Shown piece after piece: positions 8,699 through 16,970 of a DNA stretch of 64,000 nt (its first letter is position 1; every line of letters begins with the position of its first letter). The translations under genes and the position numbers were made by a program. A model generated the notes under the pieces. The model was not told the DNA's origin and searched no databases. It saw nothing but the letters and a program-made list of their open reading frames with translations. The stretch is from SG8-30 sp963715485 (GTDB lineage: Bacteria; Pseudomonadota; Gammaproteobacteria; Steroidobacterales; Steroidobacteraceae), in NCBI GenBank assembly GCA_963715485.1, contig OY970244.1:2418001-2482000 (forward strand), in the 5' to 3' direction.

Positions 8699-10024
8699 TC
8701 AGAACTTCATGTTGAAGTCCAGCTGCAGGCGGCGGTAGTCGCGCTCGCTCGAGGTATCGTAGTTCCGGGTGTTGTCGAACAGGGTCAGGTTGACCGAGGT
8801 GTTCTTGACCGGCACCCAGGCTCCCTTGAACTGCAGGCCCTTGCCCTGGGTAGCGCCACCCGCGAAGTCGGAATCGATGAACCCGGCCCACTGCGCGTCG
8901 GCCTCGACGTCCTGGTAGAGCAGCCCCATCTCCCAACTGTGTGGCTCGCTCGCCTTGCCGAACTTCACGCCGACGGCGTAGCCGGTGTTCAGGTCATCGG
9001 CTGCCTCGTTGCTGACGTAGTCGCCCCACAGGGACAGCGGGAACCGCCCTACCTGGGTCAGGTACTCCGCACCCACGCCCAGGATGTTGTAGTCGTTTGC
9101 GTAGCAACGGATCGCGACCGCCGGTGCCGGCAGGTTGCAGCTGGTATCACCGTTGTAGGTGGTGTTGCCCGCCGGATAATCCTTGAACAACAGCGAACTG
9201 CGCTGGATCGCGCCATAGTCATGGTAGCTCAGCGCGACCTTGAGGCCGAAATCCGTCGCCCAGCCCAGCTGAGCACCAAAGATGTTCGCATCGGCGCCAG
9301 AGGAGGACTCCGACAGCCACAGACCCCAGGCGCTGGCAAATGGCCCCGTCTTGCCGCCCCACTTCAGGCCCACGCCCTCGGGATTGACGTCGCCGTCGTA
9401 GAACAGGCTGGCACCCGGGCGGTACCAGGGATATTTCTGCTTGCCCGCGGTCAAGGTGGTATCGGCCATGAACCGCCAGTCGACGTAAGCGAGATCCATC
9501 TGGATCTGCTCACGGATGTTGGAATCCCCGAGTGTCGAATTGGTCGACCGCGGGTCGAGCGGATCGCCGGTGGCGATTTGCAGGCCAACCAGCACATTGT
9601 CGGCAACCTTGGCCTCGACGCCGAGCCGCGCGCGGATGCGATGTCGCGTCTGGTCGTCCTTGGTCTCCTCGTCGATCATCTCGTGGCGATAGCGAAGGTC
9701 GCCCTTGAATTTGAGCTTGGTCGCCCAGTCCATGCTCTTGTCCTTGGCCGCGACCTGGGCGAGCTGGTCGGTCTGACGATCGTTGGTGGACTCGATTTCC
9801 GCGACGCGGGCCTCGAGCTCCTCGACCTTGGGGGCGGCTGCGGCCGGAGCAGCGCCGGTTGCGGCCAGCTGGCTGTTCTGGGCCTCGAGCTGCTGCACCC
9901 GCGACAGGAGGGCCTGAACCTGCTGCTTGAGTTCCGCCACCTCCTGTTCACTGACGGCAGCCTGGACGGAGACAGGCGTGGACAGGACCAGTCCGACCGC
10001 GCCGGCAGTAATGAAATTACGCAT
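8699..10024 (-). CDS. Putative outer-membrane porin with N-terminal coiled coil
   Basis: The 441-residue product starts with a signal peptide (MRNFITAGAVGLVLSTPVSVQA), followed by a heptad-rich coiled coil (about 24-53, then 65-88) and a long beta-rich region of alternating hydrophobic residues. It ends in MKF, the terminal phenylalanine typical of BAM-assembled barrels. It resembles the putative-porin (Porin_5-like) group. It starts 42 bases after pstS on the same strand with no obvious terminator between, so it is probably expressed under phosphate limitation as an outer-membrane entry route. Phosphate specificity is inferred from position only. Confidence 0.75.
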   Translation of the reverse strand: MRNFITAGAVGLVLSTPVSVQAAVSEQEVAELKQQVQALLSRVQQLEAQNSQLAATGAAPAAAAPKVEELEARVAEIESTNDRQTDQLAQVAAKDKSMDWATKLKFKGDLRYRHEMIDEETKDDQTRHRIRARLGVEAKVADNVLVGLQIATGDPLDPRSTNSTLGDSNIREQIQMDLAYVDWRFMADTTLTAGKQKYPWYRPGASLFYDGDVNPEGVGLKWGGKTGPFASAWGLWLSESSSGADANIFGAQLGWATDFGLKVALSYHDYGAIQRSSLLFKDYPAGNTTYNGDTSCNLPAPAVAIRCYANDYNILGVGAEYLTQVGRFPLSLWGDYVSNEAADDLNTGYAVGVKFGKASEPHSWEMGLLYQDVEADAQWAGFIDSDFAGGATQGKGLQFKGAWVPVKNTSVNLTLFDNTRNYDTSSERDYRRLQLDFNMKF

Positions 10025-10066
10025 GTGAAATTCCCGTTATGTGTTGCAGAAATTCAATCGCACCGG

Positions 10067-11113
10067 TCAGAGCTTCAAGGTGGTGCCCGCGGCCGTATCC
10101 TTGCGTACCTGCTCGCGCCCGGCCTTGGGCAGCGGGATCAGGCCCTTGTCGGCCAGATACCCCTCGTCGCCCACGGCTTTTTCGCTGGTGAACTCGGCAA
10201 CGAACTCCTGGATGCCCGGGATCACGCCGACATGCGCCTTCTTGACGTAGAAGTAGAGCGAACGGGATACCGGGTAGCCGCCGGAAGCGATGTTCTCGAA
10301 CGTCGGCTCCTTCCCCTCGATGATCGAGCCATGCAGCTTGCTGAGGTTCTCCTCGAGGAAGCTGTAACCGAAGATACCGAGCGCCTTCGGGTTCGCTTCA
10401 AGCTTCTGCACGATCAGATTGTCGTTCTCACCGGCTTCGACGTAGGCGCCGTCCTCGCGGATCTGCGTGCAGACGCGCTTGAAGCGCTTCTCGTCCACGC
10501 CCTTCAGTTCCTTCAGCCAGGCGAAGCTCTCGCAACCCTTCTCGAGCGCCAGCTCGGCAAACGCATCGCGGGTGCCAGAGGTCGGCGGGGGACCGAGCAC
10601 CTCGATCTTGACGTCAGGCAGCGTCTTGTCGATCTGCTTCCAGGTCGTGTAGGGGTTGTCGACCAACTTGGTCGGACTTGCAGGATCAGGTACCTGCTTG
10701 GCCAGCGCCAGGTAGAGCTGCTGACGGGTCAGCTTGTAGGTCGGTGAGGTCTTCGAGTTGGCCAGCACGATGCCGTCAAAGCCGATCCTGACCTCGACGA
10801 TTTCCTTCACGCCGTTCTTCTCGCAGTCGGCAACTTCGCTGGCCTTGATGCGGCGCGAGGCGTTGGCGATGTCCGTGTACTGCGGACCGAGGCCCTGGCA
10901 GAACAGTTTCATGCCGCCGCCTGTGCCAACACTCTCGACCTTCGGGGTCTTGAACTTCGAACCACGCCCGAATTGCTCGGCCACGGAGGACGAGAACGGA
11001 AAGACGGTGGACGAGCCGGCGATGCTGATGTAGTCGCGGGCGGACTGCGCGTGCGCGGCGCCCGCCAGCATCATGGCCGCAGCCGAAGCGGCGATCAGGG
11101 TCTTCTTGAGCAC
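10067..11113 (-). CDS. pstS: Phosphate-binding periplasmic protein PstS
   Basis: Periplasmic phosphate receptor delivering ligand to PstCAB. I place the start at a GTG (VLKKTLIAASAAAMM) because GGAGG stands 6 bases upstream at 11120-11124. The only longer frame, from an ATG at 11182, puts 23 non-signal residues in front. The signal peptide runs to about AGAAHA. Phosphate-binding motifs include AGSSTVFPFSSSVAEQF at the mature N-terminus and PTSGTRDAFAELAL in the second lobe. Length is 348 residues. It is first of a pstS-porin unit, with a Pho box 117 bases upstream of the start. Confidence 0.95.
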   Translation of the reverse strand: MLKKTLIAASAAAMMLAGAAHAQSARDYISIAGSSTVFPFSSSVAEQFGRGSKFKTPKVESVGTGGGMKLFCQGLGPQYTDIANASRRIKASEVADCEKNGVKEIVEVRIGFDGIVLANSKTSPTYKLTRQQLYLALAKQVPDPASPTKLVDNPYTTWKQIDKTLPDVKIEVLGPPPTSGTRDAFAELALEKGCESFAWLKELKGVDEKRFKRVCTQIREDGAYVEAGENDNLIVQKLEANPKALGIFGYSFLEENLSKLHGSIIEGKEPTFENIASGGYPVSRSLYFYVKKAHVGVIPGIQEFVAEFTSEKAVGDEGYLADKGLIPLPKAGREQVRKDTAAGTTLKL

Positions 11114-11636
11114 TTTGAGCCTCCAGGATTTAGGTGCAGTGCGGACTTGCTGCCGGCCCTGGACGGCATGCCAACGTGGCATCAGCCGTGGTCCAGTACC
11201 CGCGACGGCGCAGAGGTTACGCCGGCTTTGTTACAGAATTGCTTCAGCGGAAAGACCGGTGACCGTCAGGCTGCGTCAGCAGCCTGGAGGCTCCGCCAAC
11301 GCCCCAGGTTAAGATCGGTAGAGCCAATCGGCATTCTTTGGACCGTGTCGGCGGTCCGTAGCCGACACCGCAGTCCCGCGGCGTACGGCCCCCGCGCGCA
11401 TTGTGCCCATCACGCTGCGGGTATCAGCGGACCCGGATGAACTGGCTGGACCGGTCTCAGCTTCATTTCGCCCTCCCGTGCAACCTGTTTCAGGATCGGG
11501 AAGCCATGAAGCAGCGGTGTAAAGGATAGATGAATCGAAGACTAATATATTATTACAAACAATACTATTACGTCATATTTATCATGTAACTTAACAAACA
11601 TTTGTCTGCCCTTGTTCAGCGGCCCGCCGCGACGGA
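11114..11636. other. Intergenic region between pstS and phoR
   Basis: About 520 bases between the pstS start and the phoR stop. It contains the pstS leader, a Pho box at 11230-11247 and an AT-rich tract (11541-11603). No open frame in it looks coding. Confidence 0.5.
11230..11247 (-). promoter_or_regulatory. Pho box upstream of pstS
   Basis: The minus strand reads CTGAAGCAATTCTGTAAC: one perfect CTGTAAC heptamer and one degenerate CTGAAGC, four bases apart, oriented toward pstS 117 bases away. The spacing matches the pstC site exactly. Confidence 0.6.
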
Positions 11637-12926
11637 CTACGGCGTAACCAGCAGCCTCTTGGCCGGGAAATGACAGGCGAACGTCGAGCCCTTGCCCTCA
11701 ACGCTGTCCACGGTAAGCCAGCCGCCGTGTCGCTGCAGCGCATGCTTGACGATGGCGAGACCCAGACCCGAACCTCCGGACTTGCGCGAACGGCCGCGGT
11801 CCACACGATAGAAGCGCTCAGTCAGCCGCGGCAGGTGCTCCGCCGGGATGCCAATGCCGGTGTCCGTGACGGCAAGGTGGCCACCCTCTGCATCCGACCA
11901 CCAGCGGATCTGCACTGAACCTTCCGCCGGCGTGTACTTGACTGCGTTGGAGACGAGGTTCGAGGCAATCGAGTGCAACTCGGCCTCGCTGCCGAGCAGC
12001 CTGGCGGGCGACTCGAGCTTCAGGACAATCTCGCGCGGCCGCTGCTCGCGCGCCATCACTTCCTTGCGGATCAGCGCAAGCATTGCGCCAATGTCCACCG
12101 GATCGAGCGCCGCGTCCTTGCCGGAGGCCTCGAGCTTCGAAAGTTCCAGCAGGTCCTCGACGATCAGCCGCATCCGCTCGGCCTGGCGACGCATCTCCTC
12201 GATCGGGGATCTCCAGATGGCCTCGACACTTGGGTCGTCAGCCAGCTGGTCGAGGTAGCCGTTGATCACGGTCAGCGGCGAACGCAGCTCATGCGATGCA
12301 TTGGCGACGAAGTCCTTGCGCATCGCTTCCAGCCGGGACTCGCGGGTGATGTCGCGTGCCAGCATCAACTGCTGGTCGCCCGCCGGGATGATCTGCAATG
12401 CGAGGTAGCGATCCTCGGCCGGCCCGTAACGAACCACTACCGGCGATGTTTGTGGCGCCGACTGGAGGTAGTGGACGAAATCAGGTTGCCGGATGAAATT
12501 GTCGATACGCATGCCGAAGTCGGCCTTGCGCCTCAAGCCGAGCAGCTGCGAGGCGGTACGATTGAACCAGAGGATTTCCAGTTGCGGCGAAAGCAGCACC
12601 ACGCCTTCCGGCATGGCAGCCGTCAGCCGGCGGAACTCGCGCAGCAGTTGTACGATGCGCCGCTTGTGAAAGTTCTTGCGCCGGTAGATGCGTCCGACCA
12701 GCGCGACGACGTCACCCCATACCCCGCCTAGGTCTGGCGGCTGCTCCTCGCGCCGGTGACGCAGCCAGCGATGCAGCCGGTAGAGGTTGGATAGCTGCAG
12801 GGCCAGGTAGCCACCCAGCACCGCGACCAGCCACAGGTCCACGCGGCCGAAAATGATGCCGCCGACAATCGCAAAGGCAAGCGCTCCAGCCAGGCGAACC
12901 AGTGCAAAGGACCAGGGTGACTTCAT
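11637..12926 (-). CDS. phoR: Phosphate regulon sensor kinase PhoR
   Basis: Membrane histidine kinase that phosphorylates PhoB when phosphate is scarce. Two closely spaced hydrophobic segments lie near residues 8-40, then a PAS domain (about 95-190), the H-box KDFVANASHELRSPLTVINGYL with the phospho-histidine, the N-box ASNLVSNAVKYTP, and the G-boxes DTGIGIPAEHLPRLTERFYRVD and SGGSGLGLAIVKHAL. The start MKSPWSFALVRLAG gives 429 residues, equal to E. coli PhoR (431). The start lies 7 bases after the phoB stop with AGAGAG as ribosome site. Confidence 0.95.
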   Translation of the reverse strand: MKSPWSFALVRLAGALAFAIVGGIIFGRVDLWLVAVLGGYLALQLSNLYRLHRWLRHRREEQPPDLGGVWGDVVALVGRIYRRKNFHKRRIVQLLREFRRLTAAMPEGVVLLSPQLEILWFNRTASQLLGLRRKADFGMRIDNFIRQPDFVHYLQSAPQTSPVVVRYGPAEDRYLALQIIPAGDQQLMLARDITRESRLEAMRKDFVANASHELRSPLTVINGYLDQLADDPSVEAIWRSPIEEMRRQAERMRLIVEDLLELSKLEASGKDAALDPVDIGAMLALIRKEVMAREQRPREIVLKLESPARLLGSEAELHSIASNLVSNAVKYTPAEGSVQIRWWSDAEGGHLAVTDTGIGIPAEHLPRLTERFYRVDRGRSRKSGGSGLGLAIVKHALQRHGGWLTVDSVEGKGSTFACHFPAKRLLVTP

Positions 12927-12933
12927 CGTCTCT

Positions 12934-13629
12934 CTACGTGGGCCGGGTCGAGAACCGGTATCCCGCGCCACGTACTGTCTGGACAAATCGGTCGTAGCCG
13001 AAACTTTCGAGCGCCTTGCGCAGGCGCCGGATGTGCACGTCCACGGTGCGTTCCTCGACGTAGACGTTGCCGCCCCAGACCCGGTCCAGCAGCTGGCCGC
13101 GCGAATAGACACGCTCGGGGTGGGTCATGAAGAAACTCAGCAACCGGTACTCGGTCGGTCCCAGCGCCACCGCCCTCTCGCCGGCCATGACCCGATGACT
13201 GGCCTGATCGAGCGTCAGGCCTTCCGCCCGCAGCATCTCATCGGCGCCGCCGGGCACGGTGCGTCGCAGGACTGCATTGATGCGCGCCACCAGCTCGCGC
13301 GGCGAGAACGGCTTGGTGACGTAGTCGTCAGCGCCGCCTTCGAGGCCGGTGATCTTGTCGCTCTCGTCGGCCCGCGCCGTCAGCATGATGATCGGCACTT
13401 CCTGCGTGTCCTTGTCACGCTTGAGCTGGCGCGTGAGTTCGAGACCGCTCATGTCCGGCAGCATCCAGTCCACCAGCAGCAGGTCGGGACGGTTGTCGGC
13501 AATCTGCGCCCGGGCCTCGGTGCAATCTTCTGCCTCCGAGACCTGGTATCCGGCGCGCCGTAATCCGAACGCGATCATGTCGCGGATCGGCTTCTCGTCC
13601 TCGACGATCAGGATCTGCTTGCCGGTCAT
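12934..13629 (-). CDS. phoB: Phosphate regulon response regulator PhoB
   Basis: OmpR-family transcription factor binding Pho boxes. The receiver domain carries ILIVEDEKPIRDM, the phospho-acceptor aspartate in LLLVDWMLPDMSG and the lysine in DYVTKPFSPRELVARI. The C-terminal winged helix ends RTVRGAGYRFSTRP. The start MTGKQILIVEDE is chosen by alignment with the family N-terminus. An ATG at 13686 would add 19 residues, has no ribosome site and sits almost on the operator. The gene is autoregulated in known systems, and a well-formed Pho box lies 69 bases upstream. Confidence 0.95.
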   Translation of the reverse strand: MTGKQILIVEDEKPIRDMIAFGLRRAGYQVSEAEDCTEARAQIADNRPDLLLVDWMLPDMSGLELTRQLKRDKDTQEVPIIMLTARADESDKITGLEGGADDYVTKPFSPRELVARINAVLRRTVPGGADEMLRAEGLTLDQASHRVMAGERAVALGPTEYRLLSFFMTHPERVYSRGQLLDRVWGGNVYVEERTVDVHIRRLRKALESFGYDRFVQTVRGAGYRFSTRPT

Positions 13630-13693
13630 GACCGCCTGTCCGGTTAGGGATTTGCCTGATTTCTGGGTTTTGACGGACGACACCATATGAATA

Positions 13694-13737
13694 ATTTATG
13701 ACATCTCGATGACAGACGGGTGGCAGATGTCATAAAT
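13694..13737 (-). promoter_or_regulatory. Pho box upstream of phoB inside a 13-bp inverted repeat
   Basis: At 13698-13715 the minus strand reads CTGTCATCGAGATGTCAT, two near-consensus PhoB heptamers four bases apart. The outer half-site is also one arm of a perfect 13-bp inverted repeat (ATTTATGACATCT at 13694-13706 and its complement at 13725-13737), so PhoB half-sites are present in both orientations. It lies 69 bases before the phoB start. Confidence 0.75.
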
Positions 13738-13756
13738 GAGGCTTGCGCACTGTAGG

Positions 13757-13769
13757 AGGACTGTCCTCT
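13757..13769. repeat. Short REP-like palindrome
   Basis: GAGGACTGTCCTC, a perfect palindrome around one central base, downstream of tsaB. It belongs with the GGGGACWGTCCCC-type palindromes elsewhere in the window. A related GGACTGTCCCC string occurs at about 14002, inside the tsaB coding region. Confidence 0.45.
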
Positions 13770-13790
13770 CCCACCGTACCGGGTCCCTAT

Positions 13791-14489
13791 TTATCTGCGG
13801 TGCGCCACCTCGTTGCGGAGGTAAACGGGAAGTGCCTGCTCAGCACCAACAGCGCCACCTTCGGCAAAGATCCGCGCCCCGATCAGTGCTATTTCGCGCG
13901 CATGGGGAAGCAACTCGGCATCGAACCCAGCCAGCCGCTTACCAAGCAGGGTGTGCAGCGCCGGATACGCCGACAGTCCGTGCCCCGCCGCAAAGAAAAC
14001 AGGACTGTCCCCATTTGGCAACTCATTGATTGGTGGAAGCACGACTTCACCGGGGTCGGAGACCGTCTCCGGCGTCAGGGCAACCGGCGCGTGCGGGTCG
14101 GTGCAATCGAAGGCCGCCCAGTAGACCTGTGACATGCGCGCGTCGAGGCAGGCGAGCACATGGCTTACGCTGCGATGGCTTGCCGTGCGCGCAGCCAGCG
14201 CTGCGAGATCGGATACTGGCACGACCGGCAGGTTGGCACCGAAGGCCAGCCCCTGGGTGACGCCGGCACCAATGCGCAGGCCCGTGAAGGATCCCGGTCC
14301 GCGTCCGAAGGCGATGGCATCCACCGCCGCCAACGCGACACCCGCCTCCGCCAGGACTTCCTGCACCATCGGCAGCAGCCGCTCGGCGTGGCCGCGGCCC
14401 AGCACCTCGTAGCGTTCGGCAATATCACCGTCAAAGACCAGCGCCGCCGAGCAGGCCTCCGTCGCCGTATCGAGCGCCAGGATCTTCAT
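13791..14489 (-). CDS. tsaB: tRNA threonylcarbamoyladenosine biosynthesis protein TsaB
   Basis: ASKHA-fold partner of TsaD in making t6A37 on ANN-decoding tRNAs. The 232-residue protein starts MKILALDTATEACSAAL, has the HAERLLP and GRGPGSFTGLRIG motifs near residues 40-75 and a divergent C-terminal half. The open frame continues far upstream, but that part is a shadow of the helicase gene. The ATG overlaps the helicase stop as ATGA, so the pair is co-translated, a gene order also known in other gammaproteobacteria. C-terminal residues 192-205 include an unusual ELPNGDSPVFF stretch where the REP-like GGACTGTCCCC string lies. Confidence 0.9.
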   Translation of the reverse strand: MKILALDTATEACSAALVFDGDIAERYEVLGRGHAERLLPMVQEVLAEAGVALAAVDAIAFGRGPGSFTGLRIGAGVTQGLAFGANLPVVPVSDLAALAARTASHRSVSHVLACLDARMSQVYWAAFDCTDPHAPVALTPETVSDPGEVVLPPINELPNGDSPVFFAAGHGLSAYPALHTLLGKRLAGFDAELLPHAREIALIGARIFAEGGAVGAEQALPVYLRNEVAHRR

Positions 14490-16450
14490 GCGTCCATTGC
14501 CTTGCGCATGTCGATGCCCGCTTCCGCCAGCCGGCGCCTCAGGAACCGCACTGCTTCGTCGCCTTCCTCGGTCAGCCGCGCCGGTGGCAACGACTGCACG
14601 AACATTCGCCCATAGCCGCGCGTGCGCAGTCGCGGATCGCAGATCGCCACCACACCGAAATCCTCGCGATCGCGTATCAGCCGTCCGAAGCCCTGCTTCA
14701 GAGCCAGTACCGCCTGCGGCACCTGGTATTCGAAGAATGGATTGCCGCCGCGTCGCTTGATGCCCTCGAGTCGCGCCTTCAGCAGCGGGTCGTCGGGCGC
14801 GGCAAACGGCAGCTTGTCGATGACGACCAGCGCGAGCGCGGTGCCTCGCACGTCCACCCCTTCCCAGAAACTCGACGTGCCGAGCAGCACCGAGTGCTCG
14901 ACCTCGCGAAATCGTTTGAGCAGGCTTTCGCGTGGCGCCTCGCCCTGCACCAGCATGGGGAAGCGATCCTCGAAGCCAGCGCGCTGCCTGAGCAATCGCG
15001 CGGCCTCCTTCAAGGCGCGATGGCTGGTGAACAGCAGGAAAGTCCGGCCGTCGGCGGCCTCGATCAACGGCAACGCAGCAGCCAGCACCGCCGTGGTGTG
15101 GGTACGATCCGACGGGTCGGGCAGGCCTTGCGGCAAGTACAACATTGCCTGACGCTCGAAGTCGAAGGGACTGGCCACGCGCAGGGTACGGGCGTCGGCA
15201 GCACCCACACGCCCCAGGAAGTGCGCGAAGTCCTGGCCCACGGCAAGCGTCGCCGAGGTAAACACCCAGGCGCAGGGACGCGCGGTCATCAGCTCGCGTA
15301 GCCGGTCCGCTACTTCGAACGGCGAGAAACCGAGCGTGAAGCTGCGACCGGCGATCTCGACCCAGCGCACCCCGTCCTCGGGCCCGAAGCCAGACATTTC
15401 GGTCAACCCCTCCACCAGTGCTTCGCCGCGACGAATACAGGCCTTCAGGCCGGCATCGTCGCTGCAGGTTTCCGCCAGGCCCTGCGCAAGCAACTCGACC
15501 GCAGCACTGCAACCGTGCAACGACTCGATGAAGGCGTCAGGCAGCTCCGTCCAGTCGAGCCGGTCCTTATCGCCGCGGATCGACGCCAGCGCCTGTGCGA
15601 AGACTTCCTCGACCCTCATGATCCGCTCGCGCAGCACCGGGTTGATATGCCCGGTGCGAACGAGCTCGGCGAGCGAATCGCGCGTCAGCGCCACCGCCTG
15701 GCGGCTGCTGACGGACAAGCCGAAGAACTGCGCGGCGACGTCAGGCACCTGGTGCGCCTCGTCCAGGATCACTGCATCAGCGCCTGGCAGCAAGTCGCCG
15801 AAACCCTCTTCCTTCAGCGCCAGGTCGGCCAGCAACAGGTGATGGTTCACGACCACGATGTCCGCCGCCTGCGCATCGCGCCGCGCCGCCACCACATGGC
15901 ACCGCGAGTAATCATTGCATTCGACGCCGAGACAGTTGTCACGGGTCGAAGTCACGGCTGGCCAGACCGGGTCGTCATCACGAACACCGGTGAGCTCGGC
16001 GACGTCGCCCGAGCGCGTGATCTTCGCCCATTCACGCACCCGTTTCAGCGCCTTGGCCGAGGGCGGCTCGAATCCGGGCAGCGCCATCGCCTGGTCGGCG
16101 AGCCCCAGGCGGTGACGACACAGGTAGTTCGATCTACCCTTGAGCAGGGCGACGCGCACCGGCCGCCCGAGTGCCTTGGACAACATCGGCAGGTCACGAT
16201 GGTAAAGCTGGTCCTGAAGGGTACGCGTACCGGTAGAAACGATGACATGCCGGCCGGATAGCAGCGCCGGAACCAGGTACGCAAAGGTCTTGCCGGTACC
16301 AGTTCCCGCCTCGACCGCAAGCACGGCCCGATCGTCGAGCGCCTCACCGACCCAGTCGGCCATCTCCTGCTGCTCGCGACGCGACTCGAAGCCCGGCACC
16401 ACCGCGGCCAGCGGACCGTGCGGTCCCAATAGTTCGCCGACGCTAGTCAT
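14486..16450 (-). CDS. yoaA: DinG-family ATP-dependent DNA helicase (YoaA-type)
   Basis: XPD/DinG superfamily 2 helicase with an iron-sulfur cluster, implicated in repair of stalled forks. Walker A is EAGTGTGKTFAYL, the DEAH box is ILDEAHQVPD, and four cysteines that fit the cluster occur in NYLCRHR, NCLGVEC and SRCHV. C-terminal motifs include GTSSFWEGVDVRG and QGFGRLIRDREDFG. The start MTSVGELLGPHGPLAAVVPGF is preferred by family likeness. A GTG at 16471 would add seven residues, and neither start has a good ribosome site. It overlaps tsaB by four bases. Confidence 0.9.
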   Translation of the reverse strand: MTSVGELLGPHGPLAAVVPGFESRREQQEMADWVGEALDDRAVLAVEAGTGTGKTFAYLVPALLSGRHVIVSTGTRTLQDQLYHRDLPMLSKALGRPVRVALLKGRSNYLCRHRLGLADQAMALPGFEPPSAKALKRVREWAKITRSGDVAELTGVRDDDPVWPAVTSTRDNCLGVECNDYSRCHVVAARRDAQAADIVVVNHHLLLADLALKEEGFGDLLPGADAVILDEAHQVPDVAAQFFGLSVSSRQAVALTRDSLAELVRTGHINPVLRERIMRVEEVFAQALASIRGDKDRLDWTELPDAFIESLHGCSAAVELLAQGLAETCSDDAGLKACIRRGEALVEGLTEMSGFGPEDGVRWVEIAGRSFTLGFSPFEVADRLRELMTARPCAWVFTSATLAVGQDFAHFLGRVGAADARTLRVASPFDFERQAMLYLPQGLPDPSDRTHTTAVLAAALPLIEAADGRTFLLFTSHRALKEAARLLRQRAGFEDRFPMLVQGEAPRESLLKRFREVEHSVLLGTSSFWEGVDVRGTALALVVIDKLPFAAPDDPLLKARLEGIKRRGGNPFFEYQVPQAVLALKQGFGRLIRDREDFGVVAICDPRLRTRGYGRMFVQSLPPARLTEEGDEAVRFLRRRLAEAGIDMRKAMDA

Positions 16451-16596
16451 GGCGAAGCAAGCGGCAGCCACCAGGCTGATAGCCCGCGGCAGCCACTTTA
16501 CAGAAGGGCGTTGCGGTGTATTTCACGGGCCGGCAGTGTAAAGAAGCGCCGCCCATCCGGGTACCGATGAAAATCAGGAATGTCCGCATTTTCAAT

Positions 16597-16615
16597 AAAG
16601 GGGACGGTCCCCTTT
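16597..16615. repeat. REP-like palindrome
   Basis: AAAGGGGACGGTCCCCTTT, nine-base arms around a single central base, followed by TTTTC. It shares the GGGGAC/GTCCCC core with other palindromes in the window and could serve as a terminator. Confidence 0.6.
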
Positions 16616-16738
16616 TCATGCCCCGGTGCCGTGCCCTGCCAGAGTGTCTTCTTTGCCATATATAGTTATATAAATCAATAATATAAAGAATTATCGTAAT
16701 CTATCAATTTAACTCAAGATCAGGCACAAACGGACTCT

Positions 16739-16756
16739 GTTACAGACTGGCGACAG
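16739..16756 (-). promoter_or_regulatory. Pho-box-like site between yoaA and pckG
   Basis: The minus strand reads CTGTCGCCAGTCTGTAAC: CTGTCGC and CTGTAAC four bases apart, the same geometry as the pst and phoB boxes. It points toward yoaA (about 290 bases away) but sits 215 bases before pckG. Target uncertain. Confidence 0.45.
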
Positions 16757-16970
16757 GTCGACATGATAGTTCCATTTTGGCGCAAGCATTGGCCGGCCGG
16801 ATCGTGGAGGTTAAACCGCGGAATGTGCCTACCTGCAGACGCGGTTTTGCGTTTCTGCTCCTCTATAATCAACAGTCCATTTCAGCACACCGCCAATGCG
16901 TAACCCTTCACACGCTGGCCCAGGGAGACCCGGCGCCGACTGAAGGTTCAGCGGCATTCAAGAGGAAAGA

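Larger units (their letters stand above)
16451..16970. other. Divergent intergenic region between yoaA and pckG
   Basis: 520 bases without a convincing gene. From left to right: a REP-like palindrome (16597-16615), an AT-rich tract (16657-16710), a Pho-box-like direct repeat (16739-16756) and a TATAAT hexamer at 16864-16869 about 100 bases before pckG, which could be its -10 element although no good -35 is spaced correctly. Confidence 0.5.

Noticed and set aside
13791..15512. 573-residue frame as one protein
   Set aside because: Only the last 232 residues are TsaB; the rest is an out-of-frame reading of the YoaA helicase gene.
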